DNA of 64,000 nt from JAJZJT01 sp964610905 (GTDB lineage: Bacteria; Actinomycetota; Acidimicrobiia; Acidimicrobiales; RAAP-2). Positions 57,704-64,000 of the stretch are shown here, one piece after another. Position numbers and translations under genes: made by a program. The stretch's first letter is position 1. Each line of letters opens with the position of its first letter. The notes beneath the pieces were generated by a model. It saw nothing but the letters and a program-made list of their open reading frames with translations. It was not told the origin of the DNA and did not search any database. The stretch covers positions 1 to 64,000 of the forward strand of contig CAZSYT010000006.1 of the NCBI GenBank assembly GCA_964610905.1, written 5' to 3'.

Positions 57704-58827
57704 GCGGCCGCACCGAGGCCCACTTGCCCGACCAGCCGGGCGCCGCCGCGTCGTTGGCCGTCGTCGTCGCCCGGGGTGGGCGGCTGCCGGCCGGCGCCGA
57801 CGACGCCGTGGCGTCCGCCGGAGGCCTCGCGCTCGTGGTCGGCACGGGGGCCGCCGAGGCGGCGACCGCGCTCACCGGTGCCACCCGGGCGTGGTGGTGG
57901 GAGCTCGGTGGCCGGGTCACCCCCGCGTCGCTCGCCCGCCGGCTGGCCCCCGTGGTCGCCGGCGTCACGCTGCTGGTGGCGCCTGCCTCTCCCGACGGAC
58001 GCGACCTCGCTCCGCTCCTCGCCGCGCTGACCGACCGGCCGCTCGTCTCCCGGGCGACCTCGGCCGCGCTGGTCCCCGCGGCGGGCGGTGGGGACGACGA
58101 CGGTGCCAGGGTGGAGGCCGTGGCAGCACGGCTGGACGACCGCGTACAGGTGCCCGTGACCGTCCACGGTCCGGCCGTGGTCACGCTGGCCGCGGCGGGA
58201 CGGCGACCGCTCGGGGACACCGCCGGGCGGGGAGGGCAGGCCCCCGTCCCCTTCGCCCCTCCTCGGCCCGTGGCTGGCGACGGCGGCGGTGGGGAGGAGG
58301 TCGCCGACGTGACCGTGGTCGCCGAGCTCGAGCCCGACCCGGCGACCATGGACCTCGCCGATGCCCGCTTCGTGCTGGGAGGAGGCGCGGGGCTCGCCGC
58401 GGGACAGGACGACGTCGGTGCCACGGCGACCTTCGGGCTGCTCGCCGAGGTGGCGACGGCCCTCGGCGCGTCGACAGGCGGCACGCGGGTCGCCTCGGAC
58501 GCCGGCTGGATCGGCTACGACCGCCAGATCGGCACGACGGGGGTCGAGGTCGACCCCGACGTGTACGTGGCGTTCGGGATCTCGGGTGCCAGCCAGCACG
58601 TCGGCGGGCTCGGGTCCCCGCGCCACGTGGTGAGCGTCAACCTCGACCCGTCCTGCCCCATGGCCGCGATGGCCGACCTCGCCCTCGTGACGGACGCCCG
58701 TGCCCTCCTCGTCGAGGTCGCCCGCCGGCTCGGGGCGGGGACCCCGGTCCCTCGGTCGGGCGGCGGCTCGGGCCCGGGTGACGCCGAAGGTGAGCCCTCG
58801 AACGCCGAAGGGTCGATCCGTGGGTGA
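57700..58827 (+). CDS. Electron transfer flavoprotein alpha subunit (mycofactocin-associated)
   Basis: 375 aa. The C-terminal FAD domain is clear: ADARFVLGGGAGLAAGQDDV, SDAGWIGYDRQIGTTGVEVD, YVAFGISGASQHVGGLGSP and VNLDPSCPMAAMADLALVTD. The N-terminal domain is poorly conserved, as is usual for this subgroup. ETF alpha pairs with ETF beta, encoded three genes downstream, to shuttle single electrons from dehydrogenases to an ETF dehydrogenase. GTG 57700 overlaps the OYE2 stop by 4 nt. Confidence 0.92.
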   Translation: MSGRTEAHLPDQPGAAASLAVVVARGGRLPAGADDAVASAGGLALVVGTGAAEAATALTGATRAWWWELGGRVTPASLARRLAPVVAGVTLLVAPASPDGRDLAPLLAALTDRPLVSRATSAALVPAAGGGDDDGARVEAVAARLDDRVQVPVTVHGPAVVTLAAAGRRPLGDTAGRGGQAPVPFAPPRPVAGDGGGGEEVADVTVVAELEPDPATMDLADARFVLGGGAGLAAGQDDVGATATFGLLAEVATALGASTGGTRVASDAGWIGYDRQIGTTGVEVDPDVYVAFGISGASQHVGGLGSPRHVVSVNLDPSCPMAAMADLALVTDARALLVEVARRLGAGTPVPRSGGGSGPGDAEGEPSNAEGSIRG

Positions 58828-60160
58828 GCCGCTCGCCCGCCCGGCCGACGGGTCCGTCCCCGTCCGGTTCGACGCGGTGGTGGTCGGCGCCGGTCCGGCG
58901 GGCTCGGCCGCCGCGCTCGCCCTCGCCCGGGCCGGCCGCTCGGTGGCCCTCGTCGAGCGTGGCCCGTTCCCCGGCTCGAAGAACGTCTACGGGGGCGTCG
59001 TCTACGGTCGCGTGCTCGACCCGATCGTCCCGCGGTGGTGGGAGGAGGTGCCCGTCGAACGGTGGGTGGTCCGCCGCTCGACGATGGTGGTGACCGGGAG
59101 CCAGTCGCTGTCGGTCGACTACCGCACCCGAGCGTGGGGCGACGCCCCCTACAACGGCATGACGACGCTCCGGGCCCGGTTCGACCGCTGGCTCGCCGAC
59201 AAGGCGGTCGAGGCCGGAGCCGTCCTCGTGCCCTCCACCGTCGCCACCGGGCTGCGCCGTGACGCGACCGGCCGCGTCGCCGGCGGCGTCACCGACCGGC
59301 CCGACGGCGAGCTCTCCGCCTCGGTGGTGCTGGCCTGCGACGGCGTCAACTCCTTCCTCGCCAAGGAGGCGGGCCTCCTCCCGCGGACCGCCCCCGAGCA
59401 CCTCACCCTCGGGGTCAAGGAGGTGCTCGACCTCCCACCCGCGACCATCGACGAGCGCTTCGGGGTCGGCCGCTCCGAGGGCGTGGACATCGAGATCCTC
59501 GGGGGGACCGGCGGCATCGCCGGGGGCGGCTTCCTCTACACCAACGCGGGCTCGGTGTCGGTGGGCGCCGTCCTGTCGCTTCCCCAGCTCGCCGCCTCGG
59601 GCACCCGCCCCGAGGCGGTCATCGCCGAGCTCAAGGCCCACCCGGCGCTCGAGCCACTGCTGCGCGGCGCCCGGCTGCGCGAGTACTCGGCCCACCTCAT
59701 CCCCGAAGGGGGCTACGACACGGTGCCCGTCCTGGCCACGGACGGCCTGCTCGTCGCGGGGGACGCCGCCGCGCTCACGCTGGCCGCGGGCATCTGGCTC
59801 GAAGGCGTCAACTTCGCCATCGGGTCGGGGTGGGCGGCCGGGCAGGTCGCGGCGCGGGCGCTGGCCGCCGGCGACTGCTCGGCGAGCGGTCTCGCCCCCT
59901 ACCGCAAGACGCTCGAGGACCAGTTCGTCCTGGCGGACCACAAGCGGTTCCGGGGCGCGCCCGGTCTCGTCCTGAGCGACCGGGTGCAGCAGCGATACCC
60001 GGCGATGGTGTGCGACCTCGTCGAGCAGCTCTTCACCGTCACCAACCCCGAGCCCAAGCCGGGCGGCTGGCGCGTGCTGCGGCGGACGGCGGCACGCCAC
60101 GGGGTCCCCCTCCGCCAGCTCGCCGCCGACGCCCTGCGGGCCGCGAGGATCTTCGGGTGA
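58820..60160 (+). CDS. FixC-like ETF:quinone-type flavoprotein dehydrogenase
   Basis: 446 aa. The FAD loop is FDAVVVGAGPAGSAAALALA, then GSKNVYGGVVYGRVLD, the FixC-type LGVKEVLDLPPATIDERFG and the second FAD contact LVAGDAAALTLAAGIWLEGV. FixC/ETF-QO proteins take electrons from ETF and, together with the ferredoxin-like FixX, reduce quinone. GTG 58820 is used; it overlaps the ETF alpha stop by 8 nt. Together with ETF alpha/beta and FixX this completes a FixABCX-like set within the mycofactocin cluster. Confidence 0.92.
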   Translation: MGEPLARPADGSVPVRFDAVVVGAGPAGSAAALALARAGRSVALVERGPFPGSKNVYGGVVYGRVLDPIVPRWWEEVPVERWVVRRSTMVVTGSQSLSVDYRTRAWGDAPYNGMTTLRARFDRWLADKAVEAGAVLVPSTVATGLRRDATGRVAGGVTDRPDGELSASVVLACDGVNSFLAKEAGLLPRTAPEHLTLGVKEVLDLPPATIDERFGVGRSEGVDIEILGGTGGIAGGGFLYTNAGSVSVGAVLSLPQLAASGTRPEAVIAELKAHPALEPLLRGARLREYSAHLIPEGGYDTVPVLATDGLLVAGDAAALTLAAGIWLEGVNFAIGSGWAAGQVAARALAAGDCSASGLAPYRKTLEDQFVLADHKRFRGAPGLVLSDRVQQRYPAMVCDLVEQLFTVTNPEPKPGGWRVLRRTAARHGVPLRQLAADALRAARIFG

Positions 60161-60510
60161 GCACCGAGCCCACCTCCGGCGGTCCGCCCCGGGCACCCGC
60201 CCGCTCGCGCCACGGCGGCGCCGTCTACCCCGCGCAGTCGTTCGAGGAGCGCATGTCGACCGTCGAGTTCCGTGTGGGGACCCGGGCGCACATCACGGTC
60301 GACTCGGCGGTCTGCCGGTCGTGCTCGACCAAGGCGTGCGTCTCGGCGTGCCCGGCGGACCTGTTCGCGCCGACGGCGGACGGCGGCATCCTGTTCAACT
60401 ACGAGCAGTGCTTCGAGTGCGGCACCTGCTACCAGGTGTGCAACTCGGCCGGTGCCATCACCTGGACCTACCCCGACGGCGGCCACGGCGTCGTCTTCCA
60501 CCACGGATGA
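60157..60510 (+). CDS. FixX-like ferredoxin
   Basis: 117 aa. The C-terminal 80 residues are a ferredoxin domain with CRSCSTKACVSACPADLF and CFECGTCYQVC, as in FixX, which supplies the Fe-S function that is fused in mitochondrial ETF-QO. It is expected to dock on the upstream FixC-like protein. An N-terminal Pro/Ser-rich extension of about 35 residues precedes it. GTG 60157 overlaps the FixC stop (GTGA). A shorter start at ATG 60253 (MSTVEFRVG) is possible. Confidence 0.93.
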   Translation: MSTEPTSGGPPRAPARSRHGGAVYPAQSFEERMSTVEFRVGTRAHITVDSAVCRSCSTKACVSACPADLFAPTADGGILFNYEQCFECGTCYQVCNSAGAITWTYPDGGHGVVFHHG

Positions 60511-60520
60511 CGAGGCCCCG

Positions 60521-61513
60521 GTGAGCGCCGCGCCCGGGCCCGGTCCCGACGTCGGGGCGCCCGCCGCGGCGGCGGAGCACGGCACGGCGCCCGTCGTCGT
60601 CGTGTGCGTCAGGCCGACCGACCCCCGGCCGCACGTCGACCCGCTCACCGCAGAGGTGGAGCACGACCCCGGCGCATGGGTGGTGCCCGCAGCCGAGGAG
60701 GCGGCGCTCGAGCTCGGGCTCCGGCTCGGCGAGCAGTGGGACGCCCGGGTCGTGGCCGTGGCGGCGGCAGGTCCCGAGGTCGACCCGGTGCTGCGCGAGC
60801 TCACCGCCCTCGGCGCCGAGGTGCTCCGGGTCGAGGGGCGAGCGGGCACGGGCCGGGGAGCCGACGCGGCGGGCCCGACCTCCGAAACCGCCGCGCTCGT
60901 GCTCGACCAGCGTGACGACGCGCGGTCCCTCGCCACGGCGATCACCGGCCTCGGGCACGTGCGCCTCGTCCTGTGCGGCGACCGGTCACCCGAGCACGGC
61001 ACCGGCGAGCTGCCCGCCTTCCTCGCCCACGAGCTCGGCGTCGCCCAGGCGCTCGGCCTCGTCCGCCTCGACGCCGACGGGGACGCCCTGACGGGCCTGC
61101 GGCGGCTGGACGGCGGGTGGCGCGAGCAGCTGCGGATCCCCACGCCCGCCGTCTGCTCGGTGGAGGGTGCCGGGGTCGTGCTCCGCCGGGCGCCGCTCAC
61201 GTCCGTGGTGGCCGCAGCGCGGCGTGCCGTCCCCGTCGTCGCCGTCCCCGCACCGCCGAGAGCCGCTGGCACGCCCTCGGTGACCTCCGGCTCACCGGTG
61301 CCGTTCCGCCCGCCCGCCCGCGTCGTGCCCGCGCCCGACGAGGCCGACCCACGGGACCGGGTCGCCCGGCTGACCGGTGTCCTCGTGTCCAGCGAGCCGC
61401 CGCAGGTCGTCGGTCCGGTCGACGCGGCCGAGGCCGCTGACGCGCTCCTCGCCTACCTCGCCCGGCACGGTGCCGCACCAGGGTCGCGCTCGCCGGAACG
61501 GCCGCCCGGATGA
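60521..61513 (+). CDS. Electron transfer flavoprotein beta subunit (mycofactocin-associated)
   Basis: 330 aa ETF beta-like protein. PVVVVCVRPTDPRPHVDPLT opens the domain, AEEAALELGLRLGEQWDARV is the ETF-beta signature-like helix, and GELPAFLAHELGVAQALGLV is the conserved loop. It is divergent, so assignment relies on these segments and on its ETF alpha partner. A long variable C-terminal part follows residue 215. GTG 60521 follows GACGAGG. The stop overlaps mftE ATG. Placement of alpha and beta on either side of FixC and FixX is unusual. Confidence 0.85.
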   Translation: MSAAPGPGPDVGAPAAAAEHGTAPVVVVCVRPTDPRPHVDPLTAEVEHDPGAWVVPAAEEAALELGLRLGEQWDARVVAVAAAGPEVDPVLRELTALGAEVLRVEGRAGTGRGADAAGPTSETAALVLDQRDDARSLATAITGLGHVRLVLCGDRSPEHGTGELPAFLAHELGVAQALGLVRLDADGDALTGLRRLDGGWREQLRIPTPAVCSVEGAGVVLRRAPLTSVVAAARRAVPVVAVPAPPRAAGTPSVTSGSPVPFRPPARVVPAPDEADPRDRVARLTGVLVSSEPPQVVGPVDAAEAADALLAYLARHGAAPGSRSPERPPG

Positions 61514-62283
61514 CCGAGCTCACCCGGCTCGCCTGGACGGACGTCGCCGCCGTGGCGAGCGGCGCCGTGCTGCTCGTGCCCGTCGGGGCCACCGAGCAGC
61601 ACGGCCCCCACCTGCCCCTCGGGACCGACACCGTCATCGCCCACGCCATCGCCGTGCGGGCCGCCGGGCTGGTGGCAGGGCGGCCGCAGTCCGCCGGACA
61701 CGGGGACGCCACCGTCCTCGTGGCGCCGGCCGTGCCCTTCGGGTCGAGCGGGGAGCACGAGGACTTCCCCGGCACGCTCTCGATCGGCCAGGAGGCCACC
61801 GAGCTGCTCCTCGTCGAGCTGGTCCGCTCGGCGAGCCGGCACGTCGCCGCCGTCGTGCTCGTGTCGTGCCACGGTGGAAACCGTGGGCCGGTCGGCCGGG
61901 CCGTGGACCGGCTCCGGGGGGAGGGAAGACGGGTGACGGCGTGGAGCCCCCCGTGGCGGGGCGACGCCCACGCCGGGCACACGGAGACCTCGGTCGTCGC
62001 CGCGCTCGACCCGGGCCTCGTCCGTGCGGAGCACGCCGTCGCCGGCGAGACGGCGCCGCTCCGCACCCTCCTCTCCCGCCTGCAGTCCGAGGGCGTGCGC
62101 GCCGTCAGCCCCACCGGCGTGCTCGGCGACCCGACGAGGGCCGGCGCGAGGGAGGGACGGGCGTTGCTGGAGAACGCCGTGGCCGACCTCGTCTCGCACG
62201 TGGACGCCGCCCTCGCCCTCCCGGCAGGGACCGAGCGGAGCGACGACCGGCGGGAGACCGGCGGAACGGGAGGTGTGCCGTGA
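61510..62283 (+). CDS. mftE: Mycofactocin peptidase MftE (creatininase family)
   Basis: 257 aa. It cuts MftC-modified MftA to release the C-terminal Val-Tyr-derived core. Creatininase-type metal ligands are visible: VGATEQHGPHLPLGTDT (Glu, His, Asp), SCHGGNRGPV and HAGHTETSV (His, Glu). Length agrees with MftE. ATG 61510 overlaps the ETF beta stop by 4 nt and the stop overlaps the SDR start, so it is embedded in one long transcript with the electron-transfer genes. Confidence 0.95.
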   Translation: MTELTRLAWTDVAAVASGAVLLVPVGATEQHGPHLPLGTDTVIAHAIAVRAAGLVAGRPQSAGHGDATVLVAPAVPFGSSGEHEDFPGTLSIGQEATELLLVELVRSASRHVAAVVLVSCHGGNRGPVGRAVDRLRGEGRRVTAWSPPWRGDAHAGHTETSVVAALDPGLVRAEHAVAGETAPLRTLLSRLQSEGVRAVSPTGVLGDPTRAGAREGRALLENAVADLVSHVDAALALPAGTERSDDRRETGGTGGVP

Positions 62284-63107
62284 CCGAGCACCTGGCGCAG
62301 GGCGGGACCGGGACGGGTGCAGCCAACCCCAGGGTGGCCCTGGTGACGGGGGCGGCCCGCGGCATCGGTGCGGCGACCGTGCGCGCCCTCGACGCAGCCG
62401 GATGGAAGGTCGTGGCTGTTGACCGCGCCTCGCCGGACCCCCGGCTCCCCTACGCCATGGCCACGCCCGACGACCTCGACCGACTGGTCGCCGAGACGTC
62501 CGACCGGGTCGTCGGCATCGTCGCCGACGCCACCGACGAGCGGGCCATGGCCGCCGCCGTCGGCCGGTGCGAGGCGGAATTCGGCGGGCTCGACGCCGTC
62601 GTGGCGGTCGCCGGCGTCATCGCCGGTGGGGTGCCCCTCTGGGAGCTGCCCCAGCCGGCGCTCGAGGCCGTGCTCGACGTCGACCTGCTCGGTCCGATCG
62701 TGGCCGCCCGGGTCGGCGTCCCGGCGCTCCTGCGCCGACCGCAGCCCCGGCACGGCCGCTACCTGGCGGTGGCGTCGGCCGCGGCGACCCGCGGCATGCC
62801 CCTCCTCGCCGCCTACGGGGCTGCGAAGGCAGGCGTCGCCGGGCTGGTCCGGGGACTGGCCGCCGAGCTCGGGGGGACCGGGGTGACCGCCAACGCGGTC
62901 AGCCCCGGGTCGACGGCCACGGCCATGCTCGAGGAGAGCGCCCGGCTCTACGGGCTCGAGGGGTGCGAGCCGTTCGCCGCCCAGCAGCCGGTCGGGCGCC
63001 TCCTGGCGCCCGAGGAGGTGGCCGCCGCGCTGGTCTGGCTGGCCGGGCCCGACGCCGGGGCGCTGACCGGTGCCGTCATCCCGGTCGACGGAGGCCTCTC
63101 GCTGTGA
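62280..63107 (+). CDS. Mycofactocin-coupled SDR family oxidoreductase
   Basis: 275 aa SDR. RVALVTGAARGIGAATVRAL is the NAD loop, AVVAVAGVIAGGVPLWELP replaces the usual NNAG with VAGV, and YGAAKAGVAGLVRGLAAEL carries Tyr and Lys; AVIPVDGGLSL closes the fold. Mycofactocin-linked SDRs hold NAD tightly and need mycofactocin to re-oxidise it. Its place between mftE and mftF, with a 4-nt overlap to mftE, fits. Substrate unknown; an alcohol or hydroxyacid is likely. Confidence 0.88.
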   Translation: MTEHLAQGGTGTGAANPRVALVTGAARGIGAATVRALDAAGWKVVAVDRASPDPRLPYAMATPDDLDRLVAETSDRVVGIVADATDERAMAAAVGRCEAEFGGLDAVVAVAGVIAGGVPLWELPQPALEAVLDVDLLGPIVAARVGVPALLRRPQPRHGRYLAVASAAATRGMPLLAAYGAAKAGVAGLVRGLAAELGGTGVTANAVSPGSTATAMLEESARLYGLEGCEPFAAQQPVGRLLAPEEVAAALVWLAGPDAGALTGAVIPVDGGLSL

Positions 63108-63147
63108 CGCGGGGGCCGGTCGGCGCCTCGTCGGCTCACCGCCCCCG

Positions 63148-64000
63148 GTGAGCCGGCCGTCCGCGGCAGGCGAGCCACCGCGCGCGGGGCCGGCACCGGG
63201 GCACGACCCCCGTCGCCGGAGCCGGCTCGGCTTCCGGCTCGTCCTCGACCCGTCGGTCCGGGTGGTGGGCGGGCCGCGACCGGCCGGCGGCCCGGTGACG
63301 CTCCTCGGCGGGCACCCCGGGCGCCTGCTCCGCCTCACCGGAGCCGGTGCGACGGCGCTCGGCAGCCTCGTCGAAGGACCACCAGCCGACGACGCCGAGG
63401 CGTCGCTGGCCGAGCGCCTCGTCGCCGCAGGCCTGGCACACCCCCGCCCGGCGGGGGGCGTCGAGGAGGCGGGGCACCCCCGCCCGGCCGTCACCGTCGT
63501 CGTGCCCGTCCGAGGGCGGCCGGACCTACTGTCGCGGTGCCTTGCGTCGCTCCGCGACGCCGCGCCGGTGGTCGTGGTCGACGACGGCTCCGAGGACCCC
63601 GACGCCATCGCCGGCGTGTGCCGGGACCACGGCGCCCGGCTCGTCGTCCGCGGCGAGCCCGGCGGGCCCGCGGCGGCGCGCAACGACGGCCTCGCCCACG
63701 TCGAGACGGAGCTCGTGGCCTTCGTCGACAGCGACTGCATGGTCGGGCCGCGATGGCTCGAGGGGCTCACGTGGCTCTTCGCCGACCCGTGCGTGGGTGC
63801 CGTCGCCCCACGGGTGCAACCGGCCCCGACCGGGACGACCGGTACCGTCGCCCGCTACGGCGCGGCGCGCTCGCCCCTCGACCTCGGTGGTCGCGAGGGG
63901 CGGGTGGGCCCGAACGAGCGTGTCCGCTACGTGCCCACCGCCGCGCTCGTGGTCCGGACGGCGGCCCTCGGAGGCGGGTTCGACGCCGCGCTGCGCGTCG
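63148..64000 (+). CDS. mftF: Mycofactocin glycosyltransferase MftF, 3' end outside window
   Basis: 284 codons visible, open at the window end. The first 100 residues are a PqqD-like domain (FRLVLDPSVRVVGG, LLGGHPGRLLRLTGAG). A GT-A family 2 glycosyltransferase follows: VTVVVPVRGRP, VVVVDDGSEDP, GPAAARNDGLAHVE and AFVDSDCMVGPRW with the metal-binding Asp residues. MftF adds beta-1,4-glucose units to (pre)mycofactocin. GTG 63148 lies 40 nt after the SDR stop. The stop and C-terminus are not seen. Confidence 0.93.
   Translation, partial: MSRPSAAGEPPRAGPAPGHDPRRRSRLGFRLVLDPSVRVVGGPRPAGGPVTLLGGHPGRLLRLTGAGATALGSLVEGPPADDAEASLAERLVAAGLAHPRPAGGVEEAGHPRPAVTVVVPVRGRPDLLSRCLASLRDAAPVVVVDDGSEDPDAIAGVCRDHGARLVVRGEPGGPAAARNDGLAHVETELVAFVDSDCMVGPRWLEGLTWLFADPCVGAVAPRVQPAPTGTTGTVARYGAARSPLDLGGREGRVGPNERVRYVPTAALVVRTAALGGGFDAALRV

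Noticed and set aside
52488..61513. One of the FMN-barrel proteins being MftD
   Set aside because: Both have the OYE barrel plus 4Fe-4S and FAD domains (about 665 aa), unlike the ~390-aa lactate-dehydrogenase-like MftD.
1..64000. tRNA or rRNA genes
   Set aside because: I found no T-arm-like GGTTCGAATCC segment in a cloverleaf context and no rRNA signature; TTCGA occurrences that I checked lie inside coding genes.

Overview
The window is high-GC DNA with GTG starts on about half of the genes, many 4-nt ATGA/GTGA gene overlaps, and several -10 hexamers placed 5-8 nt ahead of a start codon, which suggests leaderless transcripts. The gene order iscS-like / mnmA / ligA / gatC / gatA / gatB, an actinobacterial mycofactocin cluster and hopanoid-type genes together point to an actinobacterium. 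I think an Acidimicrobiia-like lineage is likely, but that placement is inference. A 100-N gap at 49636-49735 shows this is a draft scaffold. I see no rRNA, tRNA, CRISPR array, insertion sequence or prophage.

Layout. 1-2840 (+): the 3' part of fabH, a coupled nucleotidyltransferase and a cation-diffusion transporter. 2841-3546: intergenic. 3547-5525 (-): a TetR regulator coupled to an AurF-like diiron protein, behind a tandem palindromic operator. 5787-9830 (-): esterase-gatC-gatA-gatB, every junction overlapping by 4 nt. 9975-10382 (+): an SCP2-like protein. 10471-13099 (-): SDR and multidrug-type exporter. 13207-21208 (-): cysteine desulfurase, mnmA, ligA, a PASTA Ser/Thr kinase, a HIT-like protein and an orphan adenine methyltransferase. 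21300-23248 (+): methyltransferase and Gfo/Idh/MocA oxidoreductase. 23265-29838 (-): polyprenyl synthase, a 38-aa membrane peptide, MFS, acyl-CoA synthetase, aldehyde dehydrogenase and LLM oxidoreductase. 30076-32083 (+): leuA behind a leader-peptide attenuator. 32166-34047 (+): ECF sigma factor and two-domain VOC protein. 34112-38994 (-): ileS and an FGGY kinase. 39167-46280: GNAT, SDR, ABC-2 exporter, DHA2 exporter, TesB-like thioesterase and two SRPBCC proteins. 46266-49383 (-): aminotransferase, HpnA-like epimerase and rpiB.

49856-64000 is the most interesting part: an extended mycofactocin locus. An NDMA-dependent-type alcohol dehydrogenase and mftR point left. mftA, mftB and mftC point right, followed by two OYE/FadH-type flavoproteins, ETF alpha, a FixC-like ETF dehydrogenase, a FixX-like ferredoxin and ETF beta, then mftE, an SDR and mftF, which runs off the end. 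No mftD lies between mftC and mftE. The layout suggests that a ribosomally made redox cofactor is produced by MftABCEF (with an MftD encoded elsewhere), reduced by dedicated dehydrogenases, and possibly re-oxidised through an OYE/ETF/FixCX relay to the quinone pool. The electron route is inference.

A second recurring theme is short tandem repeats at gene edges. At four loci (1790-1839, 5669-5817, 10431-10486, 34039-34110) the repeat unit contains the gene's own stop codon and last codons.
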